The notes beneath the pieces were generated by a model. That model had not been told where the DNA came from, did not search any database, and saw only the letters and a list, made by a program, of their open reading frames with translations. The position numbers were made by a program, and so were the translations under genes. A stretch of DNA of 64,000 bases from Micropterix aruncella (Eukaryota > Arthropoda > Insecta > Lepidoptera > Micropterigidae), in NCBI GenBank assembly GCA_944548615.1, contig OX155957.1:23229413-23293412 (forward strand), read 5' to 3'. Shown here in pieces: positions 45,629-57,039 of this stretch; the stretch's first letter is position 1; the number at the start of each line of letters is the position of its first letter.

Positions 45629-46489
45629 TTTCCCTAAGTACTGCACTTAAAAGCAAAAAAATAAAAAGTAAAAAATAAGATACCATTTCGTTATCACTCT
45701 TTACCCCCTAAGGGACAGTGTAAGCCTTGTTTGTAATTAACTGTATTATTTGAGTGTAAAATTGTGGGATGATTTTTGTAGCATTTATTTAGGGGTTTTT
45801 ATTTCTAACAGTGTTAAATTATTTTATTTTTATTTAAATTATAGTTCAAATGTTGTATGTAAATTGAAGTTAATTCAGAAAAATGTGATGCAAAGTAATT
45901 CCTGCAGGAACTTAAATAAATAAAATATATAAATCATCTATTATTCTTTTATGCAATATGTAAATAGGAAGTGTAAAATAACAACAAATTATGATTATCA
46001 TTTTAAAATAAAACTCACTCTTTACTACTAAGGACGTTTATAATCAAATAAATACTATTTTATTGAAGCATGAAGCAACTATAATTGAAAAAAATATGTA
46101 ATAATAGTAGTTTCATTAGTATATAAATAAAATAAAAAAATACGATCTACGGAAAACAGTGGTATAAGGAACAAAAAAGTTTGGGTACCTCTGGTTTATA
46201 CAAAGGACCCACACGGTCGCAACACGCGATGAAAACTGCTCCAGGATTACTTCTGATACGATTGACTAGGAGTTTCTTTTCTTTCGCGCGCCGAGACGTG
46301 GACTCGGTCTGCCGGGCGATCGTTATAGCGACATCGAAGATGTCGCTATAACGTGCGGCGTGTCCGGCGCGACGCGTGCGCTGATCCAAGTGTATGTCGC
46401 GTGCGACGCGCTGTTTCCTGTGGGGTGCAGTCGTAACACTCCCGTAGGATCGCTTGTGCCTTTACAACGAATCCGAGTCCGCGATTCCG
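45629..46489. other. Unassigned; contains a perfect 15-bp hairpin
   Basis: 45880-45930 ends in AAATAAATAAAAT like a LINE tail. At 46321-46353 CGTTATAGCGACATC-GAA-GATGTCGCTATAACG is a perfect hairpin in a GC-rich stretch (46270-46440). The 80-codon minus frame over it is not recognised. Confidence 0.5.
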
Positions 46490-46614
46490 ATATGATTAGG
46501 ATTCTTGTGTCTCAATAACATGGAAAATATTTAATTTACTAATTATTCGTGTTCGATAATTTATAAAATGATTTTTGAAGTTATTGACCCGTATATCCCA
46601 TGGCCATTAAAGGG
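46490..46614. mobile_element. Right part of a TTAA MITE (family H)
   Basis: GTGTCTCAATAACATGG.AAA, ATTCGTGTTCGATAATTTAT and CCCATGGCCATTAAAGGG before TTAA (46615-46618) match the right half of 4839-5208. Confidence 0.7.
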
Positions 46615-46790
46615 TTAACAATGATTTTAGCGACTCACTGCCGTGTGCATTTCCCCTTAAACTAACCACCGTCATTCAGACATGGCCCAACCCCTCATTT
46701 TTATTTATCTAAAAGGTTTTGTGAATAATTTTCTAATTCGTAAAATAATTGAATAGTAGAATTGCCTAAATAGAATTAAATATAACTAGA

Positions 46791-47455
46791 GCTGTCAACT
46801 ACAACGGGCGAACCCGTCACCTCAGGAAGTTTTAACGATATTAGATCGTTCTGTCTTCCGTGAGGTGAGCGTGACTTAGGACGAAAACCGTCCACCGTCT
46901 AGTTACGCCACACGGCTGTAAGAAGCCAACCCCTTACCGTGGGATAACTAGGTTAATCACCCAGCGGATCGACACTCGCGCTCTTACTTCCAGTTGCAAC
47001 CAGATTACTCCGGTCTCCCGTCTAGTTCGAGGTCGCTTACGCGGTCCTCTCCCTTGCGTAGCATACGTTGACTGCCGAATCTATCGCGGACCATGGCAGC
47101 CTTTGCCCGGCTCTTCCCCGGTATCGGGTAGCCGATTGGTCGTTTCAAGAGCAGTTGCCGTAATGTGAGTAACTACCCCCGCTCTATAGGAGACAGTACT
47201 GTTTCCAGACTGCCCCGGCTGTCGATCGGAATGCACATGCACATTCGATTGGCTGACGCCACACGGTGCGCAAACGCTTCAGGAGCGCCATAAGGTTGAA
47301 TCCTAGGTGAAACTGGCCCGCAGGCCAGAGTCCTACCTTGGCTCGCACATCTGCTTGGAGGCTGCCGGATGGATGTTGAGTTTAACCCGTGAGTTTAACC
47401 GATCCTGAACCCATGGGTCTTTGTGGCCAAACTGCAAAAGGGCCAATTAGCTCCC
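46791..47455 (+). repeat. GC-rich repeat family E, copy 4
   Basis: Begins TGTCAACTACAACGGGCGA and ends GTGGCCAAACTGCAAAAGGG; orientation opposite to the other three copies. Confidence 0.75.
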
Positions 47456-48170
47456 ACTTTAATTATACAATAAAAATATTACTTATCACATTATTAATCA
47501 CACCATAACATACCAGGTAACACGTATAAGTAAAGTTTAATAATTACAACATCTGCCTCCGTGTAACCGTCTAAACTTATTAAGGCCATTAGATAATATC
47601 GTCTTACGTTCGACAGACACGATCCGCTAATTGAGAAACTCATCACCGCCCTCAAGAATATAGAAGTTCTTAATGTGTGAACTCACTCAAGCAGCTGTGC
47701 TGTAGCAGGCACTTACTTAGCGAAAGGTCTTCAATGTGACTCCCTCGCACGTTGACTCACTAACTGCGGTCGCTGAGTGTCGAAACATCGTTGCCAGAAG
47801 ATACTGTATGAAACAGGGCTGAGGAGAAGAACACGATCCATGATGTTATTAGGTATTTCTTATTTTCAGCAAATAAGAGTATATTAATAACTAGATGTTG
47901 CCCGCGGCTTTGCTCTCGTGGAGTCGATATTTTATACATGTGTGGAACTTTTGATAAATTTCTATTGCTCAATAAAGGATTTCTTTCAATACCATACTTG
48001 TGGTATGGTATTGAATTACTTACAATTAATGACTAACGATTGAATACGTTAATCGTGATTAACGACTAACAATTGATTCGTTTAATCGTCAATCGTGAAC
48101 AACTATTGATTAAAAAATTGTGATTGATATTATCGACAGGGGTAAACTTCGTTTTGAGAGTTTATCGTCG
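47456..48170. other. Unassigned; start of an insect-type repeat at 47890
   Basis: ACTAGATGTTGCCCGCGGCT (47890 onward) has the look of a widespread repeat end. 48040-48115 contains ATTAACGACTAACAATTGATT-like short repeats. No gene. Confidence 0.4.
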
Positions 48171-48174
48171 GTTA

Positions 48175-48485
48175 GTCGGACGTTTAGTCCGTCTGTCGGT
48201 CGATCAATCGCTCGGTCGCTCGGCCGTTCGGCAGGTCGGTCAACTGGTAGCCGGTCGGTCGGTCGGTCGGTCAGTCGGTCGGTCGGTTGGTCGTCGGTAG
48301 GTCGGTCGGTCATTCGGCCGGTCGGTCGTTTGGTCGGTCGGCCGGTCGGTCGGTCGATAGGTCGGTCGATCGGTCGATCGATCGGTTGGCCGATGGGTCG
48401 GTTAGTGGGCCTTGCTTTCGGCCGGTGGGTCAGCCGGTCAATCGGTCGGCTGGTCGGTCGGCTGATGGGTCCGCCGGTCGGTTGT
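48175..48485. repeat. (GGTC)n / (CGGT)n tetranucleotide array
   Basis: Imperfect tetranucleotide repeat of ~310 bp; the Ser-Val-Gly-Arg frames across it are artefacts. Confidence 0.95.
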
Positions 48486-49140
48486 TCATGCTGACATTCA
48501 GAGTGTCAGAGTTTAAAAAATGTGGATTGTAATATAAAAGTGTTTTAGGAGTGAAACCATATATGGTGATCATAGTTTTTTTGTTCTTTTAAGTTTCCAA
48601 TTGCTAAAAAGATGTTAAATGATAATTTTATACCTGGCAACGCCAATTTCGCGCGTATGTCTGCCCTTCAGGCCTAGCTTCATAATAATTACGTCAACGT
48701 ACTTCCCAACGACGCGACGCGTCTCTGAATACTAATTGATGGGTTTTATCATCACTGTGCTGCCGTCTGTCGCATCGTGTCGCGTTGTCGGGGAACCGTC
48801 GCCTTCTTTGAGGACACTCATGCGACTCATGCCTTCGCATAACATTCACTTGAAATCAGCATCAACGTCGGAAGTACCACGAGGAAGCGTACTTGGCTAC
48901 ATTTATAACACAATGTCTAAAAAATATAAACAAATCAGTTGTGTCACACCAAGAGTTTCCCGGCAAGCAAACAATTCCCCCCCCCCCTACTTCGTGCCAA
49001 ATCCCTCAACCCTTCAGCTCCTCCTCCATCCCTGTGCCAACGCCCCGCCGCTACCCCCTGACCCCCCCTCACCGTTAGTGATTGTGTCAAGTGAGTATGA
49101 TAGCAAATGCAGTACATTTCTAATTTAAATTGTGTCGCTT
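48486..49140 (-). repeat. Unassigned sequence, then poly-C family I copy 4
   Basis: 48890-49120 carries AGAGTTTCCCGGCAAGCAAAC, a C run (48978-48986) and GTATGATAGCAAATGCAGTAC. 48486-48890 shows nothing. Confidence 0.55.
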
Positions 49141-49159
49141 ATATAAGACATATTCTAAC

Positions 49160-49357
49160 CGTTACAATGTGGTTTCGGCCCTACGACGCATCTCTGTACC
49201 GAATTTAAAGTTTTGAGTTCAATATTTAATGATTGAATTTTGACTAGCGCCCTCTGGTGGTCCGATTTCAACCACAATCTTTTCAACTCTTGCCATGACC
49301 AAATGATGCCTGCATGCCAAATTTTTCAGCTCAATCGAATGAAGCGTTTGAGTGCTA
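49160..49357 (+). repeat. Family G copy 3, left part, split by the 14.4 kb unit
   Basis: TTTCGGCCCTACGACGCATC through CAGCTCAATCGAATGAAGCG to GAGTGCTA. The continuation TATCGTGGAGAAATACATAC is at 63722-63741. Joining the two sides with one TA restores the arrangement in the copies at 7930 and 24060. Confidence 0.85.
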
Positions 49358-49374
49358 CACGGAAAAAAAAAATT

Positions 49375-50405
49375 GATTAATATTACGAAATTCCATGCAT
49401 ATTTTACAAAACCTATATGTTAATATAGGTCCTATCGAGAAAAATGTTGATACTACTAAACATTTTTAGTTAAATTGTTTACTAACACTTCTTGTATAAC
49501 TTACAAATACTTAAGTTAATGTCACCAGATATATTTGTGTTAATTTTACTAGTTCTTCCGGCTTTTCTAATTAAAAATACAAATAAAGTTTAGTAAGAAG
49601 TACGACTCTTTTGATAGATTTGACAAATTTAATTTAGTAAAGTAATTGTTTGAACTGATTGGAATGATTTTATAGGTTTAGTAAATGTTACAAAACAATT
49701 TTGTTAAATTTATAGAATAGTCTTGCTAAATGTTACATTAAAACTTTAGATGATTTTACGAAATGTATTTAGTAATAGCTAACGGTATCATAAGTTAAAT
49801 ACGAATTTAGTTTTGTGAATACATGAAATTTTATTTGGTATTATTCAGTAAGAAGTGTATGTAAATACAACTATGTATTAATTCCTAGGATCAACTATTT
49901 AAATTATTAATATAACAAAACATTAATTTGCAGTATTTACCAATTTACTTTGGTAACTGCAATTTAATTTACTTGGTAGCTTTTAATAAGAAGTATACGT
50001 AAAAATAACAATGTAATATTTTGTAAGATCAACGAATATTACAAAATATTATTTGCAGTATTACCAATTTCGTTTGGTGAAGGCAAGGAAATATACTTGG
50101 TATTATTTAATGAGAAGTGTACGTAAATAAAACTATGTATTATTTCGTAAGATCAACTAAATAAATTGTGAATATTAAAAAACATAATTTTGCAGGATTT
50201 ACCAATGTAATTTTGTGAATTTAAGGAAATTTACTCCGTAGTATTTAATAAGATGTGCACGTAAATACAACATAGTATCATTTGCTAGAATCAACTAATT
50301 AAATTGTAATTATTACAAAACATTGATTCGCAGTATTTATAAATGTAGATTTGGTAATAGCTACAAATGATACATTTGTTAGTATTCACTAAATTATTTA
50401 TGTAA
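49375..50405 (+). repeat. Left subterminal repeat array of the large element
   Basis: Roughly 115-130-bp degenerate units recur, each with AAGAAGTGTACGTAAATA, CTATGTATTA, GATCAACTAA, AATTATTACAAAACAT and GCAGTATTTACCAAT. Short motifs (TTACCAAAT, TTTACGAAA) are shared with the right side. Confidence 0.7.
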
Positions 50406-50408
50406 TTT

Positions 50409-50854
50409 CAACACAGGTTTATTTGGTAGTATTCACCAATTTATTTAGTGCATATTATCAGTTATATTAAGTAGATACAACCAAAGCATTATTACTAAAA
50501 CAACCAGACCTTAATTTGTAGCATCAACCAATAATACATAATCATCATTTCACCAGCGAAGCATCAAGCTGAGAACTGTCATACTTGTCACAAAAGAGTG
50601 TGTGACGATTTACTTTTCGAGAGATCTCAGTTTAAATATTGAGAATTCTCAGCTTGGTGCTTCGTGGACTGATGAAATTAAGATTAGTTTTGAATACTTT
50701 TATCATTCAAAACTCAATGTATTATTGATTAATACTAAAAATAAAGGTCTGTTGTGTGACCCATAATGCTTTGGTTGTATCTACTTAATATACATACCTG
50801 ATAGTATTCAGTAAAATAAATTGGTGAAACCTTCTGAAAAACCAACCTGTGTTG
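50409..50854. mobile_element. Foldback, ~446 bp
   Basis: CAACACAGGTT, ATTCACCAATTTATTTA, AAGTAGATACAACCAAAGCA and GAAGCATCAAGCTGAGAA at the left reappear inverted at the right (TTCTCAGCTTGGTGCTTC, TGCTTTGGTTGTATCTACTT, AATTGGTGAA, AACCTGTGTTG). Arms ~200 bases, diverged. Confidence 0.75.
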
Positions 50855-50950
50855 TATTGCTAAAATAGTGCTTCGTTTCATGTGTGCGATTCTGTAAAAT
50901 AAAACAAATATTTTTTATTCACTTTTATTATAGACACAAAAAATATACAT

Positions 50951-51795
50951 TTATCAAACTTCAACTTAATTTACCAAACTTTAACTTCAACTTAACTTCA
51001 AAACAAAATCAAAATCAAACTTCAACTTCAAACTTCAACTTTAACTTAACATTTATCAAACTTTAAATATAAGTAGGTACATAAAAAAATCTCTCACATT
51101 GTTTGCTATTATAATATCAAAACACTGAACCCATTTCCTTAATATTGTTTCGTGGGGAATGGAAACAGGCCACTTCTTATATTACTTCTTTACATTTTAT
51201 ATTAAATCTGTTTGCTATTACTTTTTCATAAGGTACTTACATATATTCATAGAAAATAGACCAAATCAGAATTTAATGTGAACGGTAATTATTAAGTTTT
51301 ACAAAAGTACTATTAGAAGGCGCGCTACTTTAGGTATCAACTTACTTGAAAAATATTCTCAACAAAAACAAATTTGACCATGTATCTACTTATCAAACTT
51401 CAACTTAATTTACCAAACTTCAACTTCAACTTAACTTCAAAACAAAATCAAAATCAAACTTCAACTTCAAACTTCAAATTAACATTTATCAAACTTTAAA
51501 TATAAGTAGGTACATAAAAAAATCTCTCACATTGTTTGCTATTATAATATCAAAACACTGAACCCATTTCCTTAATATTGTTTCGTGGGGAATGGAAAAA
51601 GGCCACTTCTTATATTACTTTTTAACATTTTATATTAACATTTTGTACATATATTCATAGAAAATAGACCAAATCAGAATTTAATGTGAAAGGTAATTAT
51701 TAAGTTTACAAAAGTACTATTAGAAGGCATGCTACGTTAGGTATCAACTTACTTGAACAATATTCTCAACAAAAACAAATTTGACTATGTATCTA
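50951..51795. repeat. Direct duplication, 439 and 406 bp
   Basis: Copies 50951-51389 and 51390-51795 are nearly identical; the second lacks ~30 bases. Each begins TTATCAAACTTCAACTTAAT with CAACTT-rich sequence and ends TATGTATCTAC. It lies directly downstream of the SAM gene, probably in or after its 3' UTR. Confidence 0.85.
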
Positions 51796-51818
51796 CACTG
51801 GTCATATTACACGGTGTT

Positions 51819-54800
51819 TCATTTAAGTTTTTGGACTAACCTAGATCCCAAACTTTGTCTTAAGCTGGGCCATTCTTTGAAAATATCTTTTACTTTATTG
51901 AGTGCGCTGCCGTATGTTGTTGCCTTTCTGAAATGACAACTTTCTTGCCACTTCGTCTCAATCTGAGTCCAAGGTTCTTTATTAAACTTCAGCCATAACT
52001 GTGACTCTATCCCTTCTTCACCATGATCTAAAAAAAAACAACGGTCAAGTGAGAATTCATACGTGTCGAGAGTCCCGTCTTAGTCCTTATAGCTTTGAGA
52101 CACGATACACACAAATTAGCGGTGGTTATAATTTTTCATCACAAGTACACATAATAATTTTTTTTTGTAAAGTATTTAACAGAGAATGCTCGGGACGGGA
52201 TACAGCTTTTGGAATATTAAAATAAATTGTTCAAGCAAAATTAAAAAAAAAAAAACATTATACATATTTAGAATCAGTGCCATTCAGCACAGCCTTGTGG
52301 CCATTAATTTTTATTCACCATCCAGTGGCGCAGCCTTTTGGTCGCTAATTTTTATTCACCATCATCATCTGCCCATATCTATTAACTGCTGGAGGTATGC
52401 CACCCCAAGGCACACATTCTTCCATTCCTCTCATCCACCTCGCACTCTATTCAGTATGAACTATTTCAAATTGGATTAAAAACATAACCTTGAAATGGTA
52501 CAAAGATGAAGATCTTTACATGAAAGTAATAAAAAGACGTACTCTATAGATAAATTACAATAACCTAGACCTTCACATATTATATACGTATGTATGTATA
52601 ATTTAACACGCTTACCAACGTTCTTCTCTACGAGACTTGAGTCGACATTCAGTTTCCTCTTCTTTGATGGCAGTACTCCGAAAGATCTTAGTGTACGTAT
52701 TTGGTTATAGTATCGGTCTGTAAGTTTGCCTTTTGCTGGCATGTATTGTCCTTGGCCATATGGTCTAGATGGCACATAGTAGGTCTCCTGAAATAAGGAA
52801 TGCATTAGATATTGGAACGGTATTACAGTCCATGTCTGACCAGAGAAGACTGCTACGATTCAATTAATTGTGTTTACAGCACGAAATTTTGCTGTCCTAA
52901 TTACCAGGTCTCGCTAGTCGTGATGTTCTAGCTAATGCATAGCAAACATCTCTGGTATTGTCAAGAGACTTCGATCGTTTGGGCAAGGTGCCAATGCAGA
53001 ACTACCCGCATTAACGAACTGCTACAATATTCACAGCAGATGTTCGGCAGTTGGAACTTGACAGCCAGCCGTCAAGTCAGCGACTCCAGGGTCGAGCCGG
53101 TGACTGCATAGCAACAGTCGAAATATCGGCCACAAATTAGTGTTTTACACAATCAGATTATCAAATTTATCATAATAATAATGGTTTACAGCCGTTGCAA
53201 AACATATGTAAGGTAAACATATTTACCCTACATGGTTTCCCAGAAAACTATGAAAATGGCTCTGACTTTAGGCCGGTGATAGTGCTATGCAGTTGACCGT
53301 AGCGGTTGGACAGTATGGTTGGCTATATTATGTATGACGATATATGAATATTTGCCGATCTGAACGGCGAATGCCCCAGTTATGGCTCTGATCCAGTCGG
53401 GACCAGCAGCACAGGGCGTTTGTGATCTCGCTATGGAATCTGCTGGTCGCTCTATGGAATCATATGGAAGCGTGCAGAGCCACGTGGTCCGGCTATCGGA
53501 GCGGTCGTATATAGGCAAGGATCGTAGCAGGAAAACCATCATGTTGAAAGCTGTATGGATGGGCCAACCGTGTGTGGCCGACTGACCCCGTTTAAACTGC
53601 TCCCGTCAATCGTATAGCATTATCAGTGGCCTCAGGGTTCTATATCCGATACTAACTATATAACTTTCGCTGAAAAATATTTTTAGGCAAAAAAAAATAA
53701 CTTCTTCATAGATTTTTTTAATACGTTCCTACTAAGTAAAGTGAAGGTATTTTTTTTTACACCAGGTTGCAAAGTGGTAAAACAAATGTTTTTCTGAATA
53801 TGAACTTTAAAAAATAAGCTCCAAGTTTAAAAAATAAGCTTAGCATAAAATCAACAGCCTTTATATATATCTTAAGCTTTTCTTTTCCCTGGTCATATTA
53901 TATTTAATAAGTTTTAAGAACAACTACTTTAATAAGTTTTGAGAATAACTAGAATACAAAGATATACAACGAGGCTTGGTAGTTAGTATTTTTTTTTGGG
54001 TCAATCTTTCTGCTAAGTATTGCTGGCCTTGTTTTTTTTGGTTTTTTTTCAAAAAACACAACTATTATAGGTGAACTTTTTAGGGGATAGTATTTTTTCA
54101 GATTGTGCACGTTAAATTATATTTTATGGAAAATACGGTTTCAGGTAAGGAATCGGAATAGATGACCTAACTACATGTTAATATTTCTATTTTACATATT
54201 CCATCTCGCTACTTATGAGACAGATGATCAAGCAAAATGTTAGTACCTAATTTTACTACTTGCATTTACCAATGGTCTATTATAATTTCTACATTTTGTT
54301 GAAGGTATGATATACAAAACTTGGATCTTAGCCATATACCTGGCACTCGCTGGGGCAGAACTTGACGATTTCTTTTGATATATATTGAAAGTCATCTTTC
54401 TTCATCGAGTTGTAATTTTTTATATAGTACTCCACTATACCTTTAACGAGGCAGTTTCGGGAGTGGCTATCTAGGGAACGTTTATTCTTGATAGCATTTA
54501 ATGCTATTTTACCGTTTGTGCATGTCAGTATTTCCTCCAGCGACGGGTGCTAGAAAAATCACTGTTAGGTTAGGTTTTAGCTTTTAACCCCTCAAATGAA
54601 TGGCGATTAGCTTGGGTTGCCTACGGCAAAATGTATATAAATTTATATTTACATTTACATTTACATTTACATAGAGCGGGGTTTACTATAGAGCTATAGC
54701 ATTACTATAGAGCGGATTACTATAAAGCGGCGAACATTTACATTTATATTTATATTTATATAAATTTATATTCATTTTGTATACATTTTGCCAAGGCATC

Positions 54801-56900
54801 CCTTAAGGGACGCCTCACATTTGAGGGGTTAATTTTATGATGGTTTTTACTGGATATTTATGGTTACTATAAGTGGGAAAAAGAAATAATGTTAGGTTAG
54901 ACAGAACATATAGTTGATTTGACCGCCAATATTTTATAAAAATATGACAGTACCTGTACATGTGAAGAGGGCGATTCGCATGAAGTATTGGACAACAAAG
55001 AGAAATCGGAGTCGACAGAGCAGGTGTCCATAGACGGCGTATTCTGTAAAACACGGTTACAGTAAAGTATAAATAATAAAAAATGAAATATAAACTGAAC
55101 TGTTGCTTAGCAGAAAAGGGACCTATTTTTACCCAACTTTTGTGTGTGTGAGAGAGAGTGAGGGTGCGCATGTGTGTGTGTACTTATGTACACATTTTGT
55201 GTTTGTATTTTATGCTATGTTAATCTTTAGGATGCAACTTTTTATTAGAAGGTTGTCAGTACTCGTATGACATTAAATGGCACTTACACAATGTACAGCT
55301 TGGGTATCTTGCTTCCATTTCTTGACGGCTTCACGAAATTTTATTCGATCTCTTAGTTTTGTATCAGGTATAAGAATCTTGATGTCATCATCTGTTATAC
55401 TATCAAGGCAGGTTATGTCGATACCTTGCACTGAAAAGGAAAACATTGCAGATAACTAACAAAATAGGGTATTATTCTAGTATTGCTACCAGTTCTACAT
55501 TCTAAATAAGATAAATAAAAAAAAATTAAAAAAACTAATTTACCGCGTGAAGTTTGTATGCCCGACGTTTCGGCGACGTTGCAGCCGCCGTTGTCAAGGG
55601 TAGACTGACAACCAGTCTACAGACAACGGCGGCTGCAACGTCGCCGAAACGTCGGTCATACAAACTTCACGCGTGAATTCGTTTTTATCCTATTTGTAAT
55701 CCCTTTACTTAAGTCTAATCTTTAGATGCAATTTAGTAGGTAGTTGGCTTATGTTTTTTCCCCTCCAACGGCCTTGAGAAAAACGATCATAACTTATAAA
55801 CCACTAAACGGATTAAAAAAAGATAAAGAGAAAAACGATCGCATTGAAATTTGACATATAAAACATTATAACCTTATCTCGTAAAACAATTAAGATAATA
55901 ATGAATAAATATTACAAAATTGGCAAACTGAAAAAACTCGCCTATAAAATCATTTCGATTTTTTTGTAAATACAGTTTTTGTAAATATCAAAAATTGTAA
56001 ATACAGTTATGTTCTTTATTAAATGCTTTACCAAAACGATATTTTTTTTTTACTTATTTGCATACAAAAATACGGAAAAAATATTTATTTATTCAGCCAA
56101 GAAAAATTTTATGTATTCTCGTAAAAAAAAATTTTTTTAATTTTTAATTTGTGACTACTTATGGTATTTTTTTATATGAAATTCTTTCAAAATAACTTTA
56201 TTACTACATCACTTCTTCTTAGAAATCACACCAGAACTTTGAGCTTTGTCTGATATTATAGAAAAATCTAAAGTTTTGAGTTTCCGCGTCCGAACCTAAT
56301 AATAAACTTTGAATGCCCATAATATAAAATTCGTTAGATTTTTTCAATTATATTGTCTTATCATAGACTTATTATATGTCTAATAACTAATTACTATACT
56401 CCAAAGAGTCACATTTCATCGAAAAACTGGAAAATCGCACTTTTTTCTCTCATAGTAATTATCAAAACAAGTTTCATTTTCGCGAGCCATATTAGAAATC
56501 AACATATAATGTTCAAAATACGCCTAATTATGTGATATTTTCGCGAGCGTTTGTTGTTGCCAAAGTGTTTTCTTCGAAAATTCGTGAAAAACAGCAAATG
56601 GACTGTCTAAATTGACTAATCCTAATGCCTAAACTACTTAAAAATGGAAATTACTCTATTTTATCCGGTATACACTGCACTTATATCCACAAAACACTGT
56701 ACAAAACAAACATTTCGCGAAACTACGCGGCAGCCGCGCGCTGACCGATCGACACTGCCGTCTGTTAAAAAATAAGCTAGGTAGCGATACCATATATATT
56801 CCCTGGTAGCAATACTAGAACAATACAAATAATAAACTAGCTTACCTCTGAATACTTCTTGTGTTTCTTCACTTAGATCACATAATATTAAGTCCTCCAT
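51819..56900 (-). CDS. Six-exon SAM-domain protein, SAMD3-like, 292 aa
   Basis: Coding exons on the minus strand: 56900-56846, 55430-55288, 55043-54954, 54549-54340, 52787-52616 and 52027-51819 (TGA). All introns are GT-AG and phases fit: the exons sum to 879 bases, 292 residues plus stop. Residues ~1-66 form a SAM-like domain (LSEETQEVF, GIDITCLDSITDDDIKILIP). A Ser-rich stretch follows (~67-96), then a conserved-looking region (LEEILTCTNGKIALNAI, LVKGIVEYYIKNYN, YISKEIVKFCPSE, YYVPSRPYGQ, GKLTDRYYNQIRTLRSFG) and KPWTQIE/KEW-type helices. The order recalls SAMD3-like proteins of fish and invertebrates, which are usually longer, so the end may be truncated; an alternative donor (AG|GTTAGT at 51841/51840) could extend it. 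SAM domains mediate protein-protein contacts; the role here is unknown. Introns 1 and 3 hold a foldback and a TTAA MITE. The intact frame implies selection or recent acquisition. Confidence 0.75.
52290..52450 (-). mobile_element. RTE-like 3' end fragment in intron 5
   Basis: On the minus strand GGCATACCTCCAGCAGTTAA followed by GATGATGATGG resembles the RTE 3' end seen at 690-775. A ~30-base ATTTTTATTCACCATC segment is duplicated. Confidence 0.5.
54588..54828. mobile_element. 241-bp piggyBac-type MITE in intron 3
   Basis: TTAA at 54584-54587 and 54829-54832. Inverted ends CCCCTCAAATG / CATTTGAGGGG. The inside has TTTACA repeats and TATAGAGCGG units. Confidence 0.8.
55544..55673. repeat. Near-perfect inverted repeat in intron 1 (family L)
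   Basis: Arms of ~52 bases (CGCGTGAAGTTTGTATG, CGACGTTTCGGCGACGTTGC and AGCCGCCGTTGTC mirrored) around a 26-base spacer with its own AGTCTAC/GTAGACT pairing. A right-half copy is at 505-625. Confidence 0.9.
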
Positions 56901-57039
56901 TACGCGCGACAATCACGGTAAACAAACGACGACTAGTGTGCGAAGTGTCCGGCCCCGGCCGGCCGAATTAGTCGCTAAACAACACAGCGTTGCCAGCCAA
57001 CTTTATTTTTGAGGCGATCAAACCATTCAACCATTGAGG

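Noticed and set aside
48110..48532. Ser-Val-Gly-Arg-rich and Thr-Asp-Arg-Pro-rich frames on both strands
   Set aside because: They are translations of the (GGTC)n array.
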